In this document: in pieces, positions 1 to 12,355 of the stretch
Position numbering within the stretch: position 1 is the first letter of the stretch
Layout: every line of letters begins with the position of its first letter
Assembly: GCF_016808335.1 (NCBI RefSeq)
Contig: NC_053138.1
Span: 55,272,951 to 55,336,950, forward strand
Source: Panicum virgatum
Lineage: Eukaryota; Streptophyta; Magnoliopsida; Poales; Poaceae
Direction: 5' to 3'
DNA length: 64,000 bases
The notes under the pieces: generated by a model
The model's database searches: none
The model's input: the letters and a program-made list of their open reading frames with translations, nothing else
What the model was told of the DNA's origin: nothing
Made by a program: the position numbers and the translations under genes

Positions 1-1206
1 TAATTTGCCAAAAGCTCCCTATCTGTGAGGGGCCGTGGGTACTTGCTTCGGTTCCTCCTCCAATAAACAATGCAATCCTCAAGAGTTGTCTTTTCTGCTG
101 CCTTCTTTCCATACTCACGCCGTAGGTCTTGGAGTACAGACCCTGACAGAAATGACTCAAGGGGCAAAGTAACTTGGTAATCCTTCCTTATCTTCAGTTT
201 TCTATTTAAAGTGTCTCTAGATTTCCAAGGCTCTTTTGTTCTGCCCAATTGCAACATTAGCTCATACCGGCCTTCGAACCACTCCCATTCACATGTCCTT
301 CCCTCCTGAAAAATTATTGAGAGCCAAACATTCAGAAATGTTAATATACCAAGTACTAGCACAATGACAGAATCATAAGGAGTTTCAACTTTGTGGTTAA
401 TATACGAACCCAATACTCTCCGTAGCTATTGCCACAGTAATATCCGTAGCCAAGCTCAGAAGGAACTACGCCTTTTGTGGGCAGAATACCACACTTGCAT
501 CGAAGACTAGGAGTAGTTGTACATGGCCATGGCTTCTTCCCACTCTCAAATTCTCGCACTTCCTCTTCTGTCGGCCAATGAGATCTAGGACCATAAATAT
601 ACTCATTGAAGTCACATGCCAGCCATCCATCCTGCATGACACATAACATTAGCCACATAATTACAGCAAAATTAAAGAATCAATGCTACGTTACATGACA
701 CTTACTCTAGTCTTTAGCGAGCATCTAAAAAAGGGAGTGAACTTTGGAGGGACACCAATATTAGGCCTTTGAAGTTTGGCACGAACACCGCAATGATATT
801 TGGGAGGATTGTTCACACGATATATAGCAACTTCTTACTTCTCTTCCTCTGTCATAGGTGGTGGATTTGGTGGGGGAGGGACCCATCGTCTAAACTCATT
901 GTACGCCCACGACTATGACCGATAATAAGGGAACGGCCGAATTCTAGGGTCGAACTTATCCGGACCATCAATCCACTGAAAGAAAAAGTAGTGGCAAGGA
1001 TTCAATGAATCATTCCACTTGCATATGTAGAATGCTCTACCGGTCATCTTGGGATGCCTCGATTGCTTCACTACTGCCAGCTGATTGCCCGATTCATAAC
1101 GACAGAATGGAATTGGAAGGGCAGGAGGGACTGGGGCATCTTCATCACACTCGGATGGGTACTGTCCACCACCAAGCAGCTTGTACCGGGCATCGCTCAT
1201 TGCCAT
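1..1206 (-). pseudogene. Transposon-borne GRF zinc-finger-like ORF, degenerate, runs off left edge
   Basis: Seen: three putative exons on the minus strand (about 1206-706, 631-410 and 305-1), joined by plausible GT-AG signals and still open at the window edge. The first begins at ATG 1206 or 1200 and carries a GRF-like segment (GRAFYICKWND, then C-x-YFFFQW near 1050-960). The second is Cys- and Trp-rich (CKCGILP, YGYYCGNSYGEYW). The third is charged, with WRRNR and RPLTDREL. Two in-frame stops interrupt exon 1, near 915 and 838, so this copy should not yield a full protein. Known: GRF-finger ORFs of this appearance are common in grass DNA transposons. Inferred: accessory gene of a CACTA-type or neighbouring element; it is opposite in strand to the transposase remnants that follow, so it may belong to a different insertion. 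Confidence 0.55.
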
Positions 1207-1439
1207 GTGTACTGTAGATACATAAATTCCATTGCCATGTGAAATAAACAAAATACTTATGGAAACAAAGTATATACTAATTAAGCACAATATACCAGCA
1301 TTCAAAATATAATATGTACATTCGTAAAACTATGAAATAAAATGTTAATGTTCCCTGATGGGTACTATGCGAATCAACAGGCTCAAGAATCGTGACTACC
1401 ACATATGGCTTTAGCGGCTTCTTCCGGTGATGGTTCGAG

Positions 1440-1930
1440 GCTATGTCCCTAAGCATGTCTGGCTAATGCCAGCAAAGTTGAGCAATTTCTTCTGCTAGCT
1501 TTACGCTAAGGAGTTATCTCGGATCGTGATTGCAGACATGAAAAGAATGACGCTTGTGTTGCTCTGTAAGTTGGATAAGATCTTTCCACGCGGCTTCTTC
1601 AATTCGATGCGGCATTTGATTTTGCACCTCCCGTATGAGGCACGAATGAATGGAGAGTTCTTTCAAGAAGATGGGCTAGAAGGGAGTTTTGAGATAGACT
1701 TAACCGAAGAAATCGGAATGAAAGTAGACAATGAAAGGATTGTTGACGAGAACGCTGGAGATGAGGTTCATAATGTGAAGGACTAAGAATTACTTGAGCA
1801 ATTACATTTAGGCAATGATAGTGATGACAACATTCCTCCTTCGGAACACGGCAATGGTTATATCGACATGTGTGATAGTGATGATGAGACTTATGATCCA
1901 GCTAATCCCGATCATGGTGATTATTTCTAA
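1440..1930 (+). pseudogene. TNP2-type CACTA transposase C-terminus (DUF4218 region), remnant
   Basis: Seen: the block LLCKLDKIFPRGFFNS followed by HLILHLPYEARM (about 1557-1650) is the DUF4218 signature that follows the catalytic domain in plant CACTA transposases. It is followed by the acidic tail with GNDSDDN, YIDMCDSDDETYDP and a terminal DHGDYF ending at 1930. An in-frame stop at about 1785 and loss of everything upstream of about 1440 show that this is a fragment. The catalytic Transposase_21 domain is absent. Inferred to belong to the same element as the Transposase_24 ORF that begins 130 bp further on. Confidence 0.75.
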
Positions 1931-2059
1931 TACATGTATGGTTCGTACTGATTAATTTACTATTTGTAACACTATATTATTTTCTAATTATGTTTTGTTT
2001 ATTTTGCATCTCTTTCAAAGTACGTCTTGTTTATCTGTGCTGATTGGTTTTCTCTTTTC

Positions 2060-4184
2060 AATTGCAGGTGATCGAACAAAGATGGTGGGCGGTTTGAGGT
2101 CGGTATGAGCAATTTACCAAAGAGGATCCGATGCAGCTGAGGAGTCCCGGAGAGATCGAGGGAGAGGAGGCAGGGGTCAAGAGAAGGGTAGAGCGAGGTC
2201 AACATTGCCTACAGCTTTGTCGTCCTCTTCGTCTAAGGAGGAGGTACCTTCCACGCATGACTCTAGTGATGAGGAGGTAGAGGTGGAGAAAGAGTAGGAG
2301 CAGGAAGAATAGGCAGGGGGTTGTGCTTCCTCTACTTCGCCAGGTGTCTGGTTGAGAGGTCCCTCGACCCTCCCGAGGCGACCGATACCTCTTGAGAGAC
2401 GCTTGTTGATTCGGCCCACTGGGTCTAGATAAGTAACTTTAGATGTTATCACTACCTTTCCATTTGATATGACGAAAATCACAATAGAAACTAATAAGTT
2501 TTCTTAATCACTTGGGCAGGGGTTGGGTGAAGGTCGCTGCAGGTGATCACAAATGCCATGTCAATGGCATCCTGGGTCTTTTGTGCAGGCTACACTTTCC
2601 TGTCCTGGTTGAGTTTGGTGGAGCGGTGGAGCTGGCCTACACGTGGGACCACTACACCGCCTTCCCTGATTTACCAGATCGGGATGGCAGGGTATTCACC
2701 AACAAGGTGGAGCGGGTGACGGCCGAGCTGTAGATAAGTCTTCCTCACACTACATTGCTCAATACATCCCATTCATTTGACATTCTTGAAATAATAATAG
2801 GATACATCGCGTCTATATGCAGGATTGCTTCAGATGCCAGGAGGGATAGGAGGCTAGGGCGGCTCGTGTGGCTCACAAAGCCTGTTGTAAACTCGTGAAG
2901 GACATGCATTATGAGGTGCGTGTCCAGACCATCATAACATACAATGCTACCTACCTTGGAGCGAAGATCAACAAAACTGATGCAAGAAACATGAGGCCGA
3001 CCTAGGAACAATACATGCAGGTAAATATAGAACATTAATACTAATTTTTCTGAGATTAAGTATGCTTAATTTGATCTTTTTATATGTCGATGATGTGTAG
3101 GTGCCTCCGTGGTGGTGTACCCAAAATCTCCGGTGCTGGGAAGTTATGGTGGACAAGTGGTGCGACCTCGAGTGGGAGAAGATGCACAACGCTTGCCGGG
3201 AGCGGCGTTTGATGTTGCCAGGTGCACCACACCATCAAGGCAACCTTAGCCTCGACGAATTTGCGGCTAGATGGGTACGTGAATTCAATTCTTTATTCTA
3301 ACACTCAATACTACATAATTTCTAATCATCTTGCTATGTTTTTGCAGTCAGGCATGGGCTTTGGCCCACAAGGGCAAGGCGATGTACGACTACAACCCAG
3401 AGGACCTGCCCTCGGTGTGCGGCAATGCAACCATCCACAACCGCCTCAATGAGTACACATCGATGGAAAGGGAGGTACATGGGCCAGAGTACGATCCGAG
3501 CATCCATGACCGTGATGGAGAAGTCTTCGTGAGGGTGGGAGGAGGCAAGAAGCATGGGTGGTATTGGATTGGCGACAGCACACTCAACACGGCCACTACT
3601 CCCACTCTCTACCAAATTCGAGCGAGGAGCACAAGCTCAAACCCAGCCATACGCCCACAGCCGGACACTACACAATCCCGAATGGAGGCACTCCAGGTTA
3701 TTTTAGTTTCATTCATCATTCATTGACTTTTACATACGTTTACTTTGCATTGTAATATTGGGATGAAATATTGTAGGCCCAGCTAGAAAAAGAGAGGACG
3801 ATACGGGAGGAGATGGCAAAGGATGGAGGCCGATTGGCAGAGGATGGAGCAGAGGCTGGAGGCTAAGCGGCAGAGGATGGAGCATATGGTCCAGTACATG
3901 CAAAGTCTTTCTGAGAGGATGGGTCAACCTGCGCACCGATGCTATTCCCTCCTCCACCCCCCCCCTGCAACTACTCTTGTGAGTCACTTGACAACCTTGT
4001 AGTTTCATTTATCATGGTATTACCTTGTCAAGTATGGTACAATGAGATTTTGGATGTTTTAGTTTGTATGTTCCTACCTTAAATCTTGTCTCAAACATGC
4101 AATCTCTTCTCCTTTGTGCAGAATCAATCAGCGGCATCGAATGATGGGCATCATGACCCAGATCTGTCGCAGTGGCCACCTTAG
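2060..4184 (+). pseudogene. CACTA ORF2 with Transposase_24 domain, degenerate
   Basis: Seen: several exon-like blocks on the plus strand. An N-terminal low-complexity part (2060-2430) is rich in Ser/Glu and holds stops. Next come a block at 2512-2733 (LAYTWDHYTAFPDLPDRDG), one at 3101-3275 (PPWWCTQNLRCW; LSLDEFAARW) and one at 3350-3690 (YNPEDLPSVCGNATIHNRLNEY; DRDGEVFVRVGGGKKHGWYW). A Glu-rich, coiled-coil-like tail follows and ends SQWPP-stop at 4184. Known: this combination is the Transposase_24 / plant transposase (Ptta/En/Spm) family, a DNA-binding accessory protein of CACTA elements. Several internal stops show it is not functional. Exon limits are only approximate. Confidence 0.75.
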
Positions 4185-4419
4185 TGATTTATCATTTTGC
4201 TTGCATTTGCATTTGTGGATTACTCGTGACTACTTGTAGTTGTGAATGAACCTACTTGTGATACTAAAGTTTATTTGGATTTATGTGTTGTCGATATCTA
4301 TATGAACTACCTATGATGCTTATTGTGATATATGTGATGCTTGTGATGTTTGTTTGAGTGGTGTACGTTGTACGCGATTGAACAATAAAAATAGGTAGTG
4401 TTCGGTCCTTTTAGCTTGT

Positions 4420-4560
4420 GTTACACTCGGCAAAGAGAACTTTTGCCGAGTGCCAAAGCAAAAACACTCGGCAAAGAGACAATTTCTATGCATTCTGGAG
4501 AGCTCTTTGCCGCCGATAGTTTGCCGAGTGTCATTGTAAAAGCACACGGCAAAGGCTCAC
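4420..4560. repeat. CACTA subterminal CACTCGGCAAA repeats
   Basis: At least five direct or inverted copies or near-copies of CACTCGGCAAA / TTTGCCGAGTG occur in about 140 bp. Such subterminal arrays bind the CACTA transposase and mark the 3' end of the element to the left. A second group with the same core occurs at 40.4-41.5 kb. Confidence 0.75.
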
Positions 4561-4570
4561 ATTGCAAAAT

Positions 4571-5215
4571 AAATAAAATAATAACAATAAGGGAAGAGTA
4601 ATTGTGATTGTTTCAATTTCTTACTAACACAAGTGGAGATGTACGTTCCACATGCATATATTTAATTTTTCTTACATCAAGCAACAATGTCATTTATTGT
4701 CCTTCTAAAAATAATACACGTCTTTCTTTTCCTTCCATAAACAATGATGTCAAGTATTATCCTTTCAAAATAAATAATGACACAAATTATAGGTGAATGC
4801 ACGTGTAAAAAAAGTAAAGTGTATGCTAAAGAAAAATAATACGCGAGTATAAGAGGTCGGTATAGAAAATTGCTGGGGTAAAAAGTAATAGAATTTTGGT
4901 GAAAAATATTAACAAAATCAATCTCCTCTTGCCTTTTGTTAAACTTTTTGGCCTGAGAAGTGAGGCCTTCACGAGAGGTACGATCAGCCTAATCTTAGTG
5001 AGAAGAGGTTTCAATTATTTCAACTTTTATAGTATAGAATAGTACAGATGATTGCCGTCCAAAAATATGTACAATGCCGATCCGTGAAAACCCTCATTGA
5101 GAGGATGAGGTCGGCAGATACTATACTAATCAGGTAAGCAGTTTAGCATCATACTAAAACGACCATCAGACAACCTAAGCTCATCAGCCAAAACGAGCTG
5201 CCATGAGTGAACAGG
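4571..5215. other. AT-rich spacer and 3' flank of the condensin gene
   Basis: No credible coding sequence. The right part, roughly 5040-5215, is the likely 3' UTR of the minus-strand CAP-D3 gene. The rest is AT-rich DNA without recognisable structure. Confidence 0.5.
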
Positions 5216-8200
5216 CTAATTCTCATCGTCCGACTCAAACGACTGAAGCCGCCGGACTGACTCCAGAACACCCGGAAGGCGAGAGCCAGGACCAGCAGTG
5301 TCCAAAATCGACTTCACCTTGGGCACACTCATGGAATGCAGAGGCGGCGTCGGCGTGTTCCGGTTCACCTCCTTCAGCACCGACCTGACAGTGGCTCTCG
5401 CAGATGCATCGACGTTCGCCGCAGCCGCACCAGCTGGCGTCTGCCTGGCTGGGGACCTGGTGGTGCCGCTGGGGCCGGCCTCAAACTCTGCGGCCGCCTT
5501 GTCCTTCCCTTTGCCCGCCTCGTACTTCTGCATGTCGTACAGGAGCTCCCGCTGGAGCTGCTTGTCCGCCACCAGGATCTCCTCAATCTCGTTCTTGTAG
5601 TCCTTGAGCAGGGCGCGCAGGCACTCCATCAGGCAGCCCGTCAGCGGGCTGTTCTTGCTCTCCAGCAGCCGCTTCAGCTCGATGAAGATTGGGACCGCAA
5701 CCTGTATCAGGTTCTTCTTCGCGACCTGGGTCACCGCCCTACCCTTGGCCGCCAGGAGCGCGCTGGCTGTCCCTCCACCTTCGCCACCCTCCTCATCCAT
5801 CTCGGAATTATCTGTGCAGATGTTGGGGTGGATACGCATCTCCTTGCAAGCCAGTATTTGCATAGCATCCTGTTCACAAATGGAAAATAGCAAAATGTAA
5901 AGCTATCTAGCTCTCGGAGACATCTGAAACTAAAACAGATACTAAGCATGTACCACAAGCATGAAACTAAAACTCAGGATGCATGTGCATATTGCAGGCC
6001 AGTCAAGTGCCAAGCATGCTATAAGCAGTTCTCATCATGTCAAAGATTGCATCTAGGTATTTGATTTTTTTCAAAAAAAATAATTAGGTACTTCATATTG
6101 GCAGGAAATCATGTGATGCCTACCTGAAGTACAGCCCTTCCACCAGCATCATCAACACTGAGCAAGCCATCACAAACAGCTGCTAAGATCTCAGCACATA
6201 ATTTGGCTGATGTGGCTAAAAGGTGCTCTGGTGCCATTTGTTTCAGCAAAGAGGCATAAATGTGCATTCTTTTTGACCTCGATCTTTCGTCAGTGCCACT
6301 GAAACAAAAATGAGCATGAGAAAGTTCAGCTAGGGATGAAGCATTGTTCCTGCAAGTACAGTTTAGCTTGTCTCACCGAATTGCGAAAAGGGCAGGTCTT
6401 CTGTCTGAACTTCTTTGAGACTCGCTATGAGCACCATGTCCAGTGCAATCATTTAGGACATATATAGCTTCAATAAAACTATTATATGCAAGGAGTGGTG
6501 CTTTAGCTGCAAAACTTACATAGATGTTAGGCAGTGACTTAAAACAAGAAAAGGCTAGTATAAATAATAAATACCTTTTAAGATATTGCTGAAAAGGTAG
6601 TCAGCCAAATGCCTTATCTTCTCCGACTCATCAACTAAACATGGCAGAAACCGAAGGAAGAGAACTCCTCTCCACTTTACATAGTCCCTCTGGATAAAAA
6701 CAATAGTCTCAATAACCATGATATTCAGATCAATACAATAAAGGAGTGATTAGCACCTGCAGCAACTTGGAGAGTAGAATAAATGTTTGTCTCCGTACTA
6801 CTTCACAGGGGTCACGAAGTAATTTTGTTATTTTTGATATATAACTGCAGAAACATCATAAAAGAAAGCTCGGTTAGAGTTCACATGTCCAAAAAAAGGC
6901 TTTATCTTTTTGAAAAATAAATATATGAAATATCTTCTTTATTCATCTGCCAAAGTAGCTGATAGGATAGCATTGACAAAACTCATTTACCAATGATGGA
7001 CGGTATTAATCCATTAACATTGAACCCTTTTTGCAATACCATCTCACATGAGTTCAAGCATGTTGCTAGAATTTTGAAAATATGGCGGGACTTTTTTCTA
7101 TTTTCTTTTAAAATAACAGGCACGATGGGAGTTACACAAACTAATATATGATCATTCATTGAGAAAATAAGTTAGAGAGTGGTCAAATACAACAATAAGA
7201 AAACACAGGGAAACAAATGAGCCATGTTTCATTCACCAAAGATTCGTAAGAATCATCTGATTGTCTGAACATTGTAAGGGTGGGGAAGTTTAAATTATAA
7301 TTATAATGTTTTGTAAAGTGTGATTGTGAAAGGAACCTTCATTTTTATCGAGAGAGAAAGTGAGTCTAAAAAAGCACATTATGATATACAGAAACATGCA
7401 TATCTACTTGCAAGAAACAGTAACAAATTCTGGAAGGATAGTGATATTAGTATCAATGGTTACTTGAATATAAAAACGAAAAATAAGCTCACCAGTCAAC
7501 CATTGCGGTATAACAGACATAGAAGTCTGCCATTGCAACCATGATATTGTTCCGAAGGGTAGCCATATCGCTCCTTTCAAGCTCCTGATTCATAGAAGCA
7601 ACATTGACTGTCTATCTGTTAAGAGTAGTCATAATTCATACAATAAGCACCGAATACATACCTGAACAAAAATTGGAATGTATCGTTTGGCCACTTTGTC
7701 ATCTACAAGGCAAATTTTTGCCAATGTATCCCACGACTGTATATATAACGATGGAGCTAACTCTTTAAATGATATTGTCCCACCAACAAGATTTTTTGGC
7801 CTCGGCTCAGAGTTTCCAGAAGTTATGATTGTGTGCAGCAAAGGAGTGAAGTCTTTCACATTGGCAGTGGGGCAAGCTAGGATCAGTGATCCAACAGTGA
7901 ACACAGCAATAACCGCTTCTGATGTTGACTTTGATGCGGATGTCTGTTTCTTTCCCCTGCTTTTGCTACTCAGAGGAGTAACGAAACTGTGACCCCTGGC
8001 TGATTCTGATATCTCTTTTATGTATTGGTCAAGGATGTCAACAGCACTACGGATTAGTTGCTGTGCCCACTTTAGGATCAGTGCATCACCCTCCTTTGCT
8101 GTTTTTGCTTTCCTTTTACATAAATTTTTCAGCGACTTTACATGGGCATCAACCTGTTTATTTATACAATAAAAAGTATGGTGAAGATATGGACATGAAT

Positions 8201-10986
8201 TAATTCTGTTAAGCGCAGCTTTGGTGCAGAAATTTGTAGACATTTACACAACACCACAGAAAATTTGTATCAAGGAAAAAGACAATATGAATTTGTGATG
8301 AACATTGATGCAGAACTCTGGTCTATGGACAGGAAACAAGTGGCTAATTAATGATCGAAACAGCAAAGGTTCTGGATAATCTTGTATTTTTGTCATTAGA
8401 TTCCAAACAGGTAACAAGCAAGCTTTCCAGCAATATATTGTGATTGCAAGGATCTCCCTTCCAGAAAATATCGTCGATTATTATAATACCCACACATGCA
8501 GGCACAGTAGATCTACATTTACCAAAATGTCATAATTTACCAAATCTACATTTACCAAAATCTCCCTTCCAGAAAATATCGTCGAAGTTATGCCTTTTTA
8601 CAACTATACAGAATCCTGATCTACATTTCTGACCATACCAAATGTCATAATTTACCAAAAAGTCTTCAGAACAGTACATGTTGCCAAGTCCCAACAGAGT
8701 GGGCAATAAAATTAGGGCACACTGCATAAAGCCTAGCAGATTTAATCTTGTTTCACGTGGCAGATTAAGTGAGATCTGAAGTTGTTAAAACATTATACCA
8801 TGCTAGTGTAAAATTTAACTGTAGCGAAAGCACATTAATTGGTACTAGCCAATAATATTGTTTTGGATCGACTAACTGATTACCTCACTCAGGTTCATAT
8901 CGAAATTCTCAATCCTTGTGAGCAAGCTGTGTGCCAATTCTGCTGCAGGTTCCACAGGTAGCTCCATGGAGACATTTGAAATGGTTTGTAAGAGTGACAC
9001 ACGATTAACTGCCCAGAATGCAGAGTTTGGTTCCACTTGAGAACAAGCTTTACCTCTGTCATCTTGTCCATCATTGTCAAGGAGTTTCCAGTGGTGGGAC
9101 AGGAACTTCCAATTAACTGATTTTGGCGCAAATGATGAGACCTCAGAAAGAAGCCACCAAGACCCTATAGGTGCAGTCCAATTCTCAATCGGCTTACAAC
9201 TTCTCAACCACAAGGATTCAGATATTGTTATTATGTTCTGCAGTGAACTAGCAAGCACTGGTTTCAGCTTCTTCTTCTTCCCAAGGCTTGCACATATCTT
9301 CTTTATGCACGGAGCAACCTCTCCATCGCAGATGCTTTTCAGCAAATCCAGTGTCCCTTCAGGAAAAACTTCCTCCAGCTTAATGGAATCATCGTCTAGG
9401 TTCAAATTGGCAGCTTGGCAGATCCTGTTAAGTACCAGTTCGAGAAAGAGGTTTTCACATTCCTCTTGGATGCTTGTCTCACTATCAATGACCAGAGGAG
9501 GCACTGCCTGAAGCCACTCTTTCATCACTTTCTCATCTGGGAATTTCCTAAACACCTCCGAGATGGCTGCAAGGGCAGCCTTGCGGATGCTGACTAATGG
9601 ATCAGAGCATGCGGCTCCCATTGCACAAAGTAGAGACTCATCAACGGGTCTCCCAATCAGACCGATTGCCTTTGTGATGAGCACAAGCGCAGCTTTCCTC
9701 ACAGCAGCCTTATCATCGGTGCAGCGTTGTCTCAGCAATTCCCCAAGGCCCATGTCCCCAATCCTCATCACCTCCTGCAACTGATCAACCTCTACACCTC
9801 TCTCAGACAAAACAACAAGCGCCTGGGCTGCATTTGTTAACGCCCGAGCTCGTACCCCTCCCACGATATCAGAGCACCTCTCCACCAACACCCGGAGACA
9901 CTTCAGCCCCCATGAGCCCTCCTCCAGATCACAGTCATCCCCATGAGATTGCAACAGGACCGGTAACATAGCAAGGACCAAATCCACAGCAAGCAGCCGC
10001 CCCTTAGCCTTGCCCTTTGACATGGCCACCACGTACCCAGCAAACCCATCCCTTTCCTGTGACCCCAATGCCCGCACCACCTCGACTATGGCCTCCACCG
10101 CCAGTGCCCTGGACTCCGCCTTGTCCGGCGCCTTCACAGCCAAGTACCTTGGCAGGTACCCCACAGCCTTCCTCACCCCATCCTCCCCTTCCTCAGCACC
10201 CAATGGCACAAATTTCGTCACAAGGAACTGCACCGCGCCCACCCGTGCCGCAGATTTCGACCCTGACAGTACCGCCGGCGCCAGCGCACGCACCACATCC
10301 TGCACCGCCTCGGCGTGGTTGTCGGATCCAAGGACGGCGGCGAGGACATCGAACGCCGCGAGCTCCGCGGCGGTGTCGACGAGTGAGCGCCGCGCGTCCG
10401 GGTGGGCCCGGAGCGGCAGCCGCCCCGCGGCGTCGGCGAGCAGGGAGAGCGCCCGCGGGAGCAGCGACGGCGCCGCCTGCGGGGCCGCAGCCGGCTGGTG
10501 GCGCTGGTTGTTGCGCTTCCGCTTATTGCCGCGGCCGCCGCCGGAACCGGAGCTAGGGTTGGCGTAGGCGGCGGCGGCGGCGGCCTTGCGGATGGCCAGG
10601 AGGAGGGAGAGGAACGGGAGCGGGGAGAAGAGCGTGAGGAGCGGGGAGGCCGGCGCGAGGAGGAGGCGGAGGTACGCGACCGCGGCGGGGAGCGGGTGCG
10701 CGGAGAGGGCGGCCTCGAGCGGGGGGAGCAACGAGGACGCCGGGACGCCGGCCGCGGCGAGGCGGGGGAAGAGGGACGCGACGGCGGCGGGGGCGGAGGA
10801 GAGGTAGGTGATGGAGGGGAGGGACAGGGACGGGGAGGTGGCGGAGGAGGAGGAGGCGCGGCGGTGGAGGGCGGCGAGCTCGGAGAGGACGGCCGGGAGG
10901 GAGCCGGAGGCGGAGGGGGCCGACAGGGGGGAGTCGATGTCGGCGCCGGCGCCGTCGAGGTCGATGTCCATCTCGTCGGCGTCCAT
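5216..10986 (-). CDS. CAP-D3: Condensin-2 complex subunit D3 (CAP-D3)
   Basis: HEAT-repeat, non-SMC subunit of condensin II, which compacts and organises chromosomes in the nucleus. Eight exons were read from GT-AG signals with continuous frame: 10986-8884, 8153-7662, 7584-7493, 6844-6757, 6689-6575, 6506-6377, 6298-6124 and 5869-5216. Together they give 3849 nt, a 1282-residue protein, close to the plant family length (about 1300). The start ATG (10986) opens MDADEMDIDLDG. Exon 1 holds an Ala/Leu-rich N-terminus, a basic NKRKRNN stretch near residue 155 and the first HEAT repeats. The central Cnd1-type block has ELERSDMATLRNNI, ITKLLRDPCEVVRRQTF, RDYVKWRGVLFLRF and DESEKIRHLADYLF. The tail is acidic and Ser-rich, ending FESDDEN. 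Regulation is unknown, but transposon DNA begins 137 bp upstream of the start codon. No frame break was seen, so the gene looks functional. Confidence 0.93.
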
Positions 10987-11122
10987 GGCGGCGAGATCGG
11001 GGGTGAAGTGGGGACTGGGGAGTGTGAGGGAGGAGGGAGGAGGGAATTTTGAAATTTGTGGACGCTGGGGAAATCGGGGTCCGTTAAAGGCTACTACTAG
11101 GGACTCGATCAGATTGGTGCTG
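10987..11122 (-). promoter_or_regulatory. Residual 5' UTR / core promoter of CAP-D3
   Basis: Only about 136 bp separate the CAP-D3 ATG from the start of the inverted-repeat arm at 11123. No clear TATA box is visible. The open frame continues upstream of the ATG to 11367 but crosses into repeat DNA. It is taken as UTR plus repeat rather than coding. Confidence 0.4.
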
Positions 11123-11384
11123 TTGAAATCAAATCCAACGCTTCTGAGATGCACACCGCTCGCCCCAAAATCTAACGCTAACGCCGCCGCCTCCGTTTTC
11201 GCTCGCGGCCGCGCACAAATCTGCCGGAGAGGAAAGGGACCTCCACGCCTCGCGCGAAGATCGTCCCAATTCCGCCGCCGGGCCCGTCGCCACCGCGGCA
11301 AGCCGCCCGTCGCAGGTCGCAGCGGGGCGCGCCGGCCCTGCTGCGTGTGGAGGCGGCCACCTAGCACCTAGAGGAGGCCGAAAG
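11123..11384 (+). repeat. Left inverted-repeat arm
   Basis: GC-rich arm adjoining the CAP-D3 promoter. Its first 60-70 bases match the reverse complement of 18862-18750 closely. Further in, similarity continues in patches up to the AGCACCTAGAGGAGGCCG motif near 11380. Confidence 0.65.
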
Positions 11385-11597
11385 AAAAGGAACTCGAGGG
11401 ACAGAACAAGCAGAGTCTTCATGTGGCGCAGGACTTGGAATGATACAGCAAAGAACTGCCCGATGCAAATGAACTGGCTTAGATTCACACCGATGACAAT
11501 GATGCAAGACAGTGTGAGGAAAAACTGCACAATCAGGGGTCCCATCAGCAGCAAGGAACAACTGCAAAACAATTGCAAGAATAGATTGAGCAGAGAG
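11385..11597 (-). pseudogene. Captured exon fragment of a UDP-rhamnose/UDP-galactose transporter-like gene
   Basis: Seen: minus-strand frame reading [17 protein letters not shown], then [18 protein letters not shown], then [19 protein letters not shown]. Known: NLSQFICIG and AVSFQVLGHMKT are hallmark strings of the URGT-type nucleotide-sugar transporters of the plant Golgi (drug/metabolite transporter superfamily), located in the last membrane helices. Only this exon-sized piece is present. It runs into the GC-rich arm at 11384 and is cut on the other side by the copia insertion at 11598. No initiation codon context or remaining helices are seen, so it is a gene fragment. Probably captured by the surrounding inverted-repeat element. 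Confidence 0.7.
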
Positions 11598-11985
11598 TGT
11601 TGGTCCCTGCAATCAAGGGCCAGGTAAGCAACCTGATCACCTTCCTCTTCCTCTCCCTCTCCTTAGCTCCAAGGTAGAAAAAGAGCTGAGCTCTTCTGCA
11701 CACACATACACTCTGCTGTCTGCTCTCTGCGCTGGCTGAGAGCTGAACACTAGAATGTGGTAAGAATGAACTGTCTTTTCTCATTGCATTGCATTCATAT
11801 TTATACACCATTGCTACCTACTCTAAGGTGCTACCAGTTATGGCTAATAACTTCTATCACTATCTGAACATTAGTGGCCTAGAGCCATAAGTCAACAAAG
11901 GCTGCAAGTCAACAAAAGCTGCTAGCAAACTGCAGACTTCCTTAACCTAAATCAGAGAAGGGACAGCTGCAAATTAAGTCTTACA
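11598..11985 (-). repeat. Copia 3' LTR (left copy)
   Basis: 388 bp, TGTTGGTCCC..CTTACA on the plus strand. Near-identical to 17756-18137, with a few transitions and an extra 6 bp in a CT-rich tract near 11645. Confidence 0.95.
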
Positions 11986-12000
11986 TTACTTCCCCAAATC
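11986..12000 (-). other. Copia polypurine tract
   Basis: Minus strand reads GGATTTGGGGAAGTAA directly before the 3' LTR. This is the expected position and composition for the plus-strand primer of reverse transcription. Confidence 0.75.
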
Positions 12001-12355
12001 CTGCTGCTAGCCCTGGACCTCATCCATGCCGATCATCTTCCTCAATTCCGAGAACCGAAGACGCCCAAGCGACTTGGTGAGGATGTCAGCGAGTTGCCGT
12101 CCGGTGTCGATGAACTCGATGACAAGGTGCCCCCCATCGACGCAGTCCCGAAGAAAATGGAACTTCACATCGATATGCTTGCTTCGGTCGTGAAAGACGG
12201 GGTTCTTTGCCAGCGCAATGGCCGGCTGGTTGTCCACCTTGAGTGCTGGCGGGCGAGCTTCAACGCCAGTGAGCTCACCCAACAGCCGGCGCAGCCAAAC
12301 GACTTGGCACGCCGCGGTGGCCGCTGCAATGTACTCCGATTCACAGGTTGACAGC

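Larger units (their letters stand above)
1440..4570 (+). mobile_element. Degenerate CACTA (En/Spm) transposon, 3' half
   Basis: The order of remnants on the plus strand is the usual CACTA order: tail of the TNP2-type transposase with DUF4218, then a second ORF with Transposase_24, then AT-rich DNA with subterminal CACTCGGCAAA repeats in both orientations. Multiple stops and broken exons show it is dead. The true terminal inverted repeats and 3-bp target duplication were not located, so the ends are approximate. Confidence 0.7.

Noticed and set aside
10010..11052. Long plus-strand frames opposite CAP-D3 exon 1
   Set aside because: Gly/Arg- or Pro-rich low-complexity shadows of a GC-rich exon. 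No start context or family motif.
10987..11367. N-terminal extension of the CAP-D3 frame upstream of the ATG at 10986
   Set aside because: The frame stays open but runs into the inverted-repeat arm, and its sequence is not condensin-like. MDADEMDID is the natural start.
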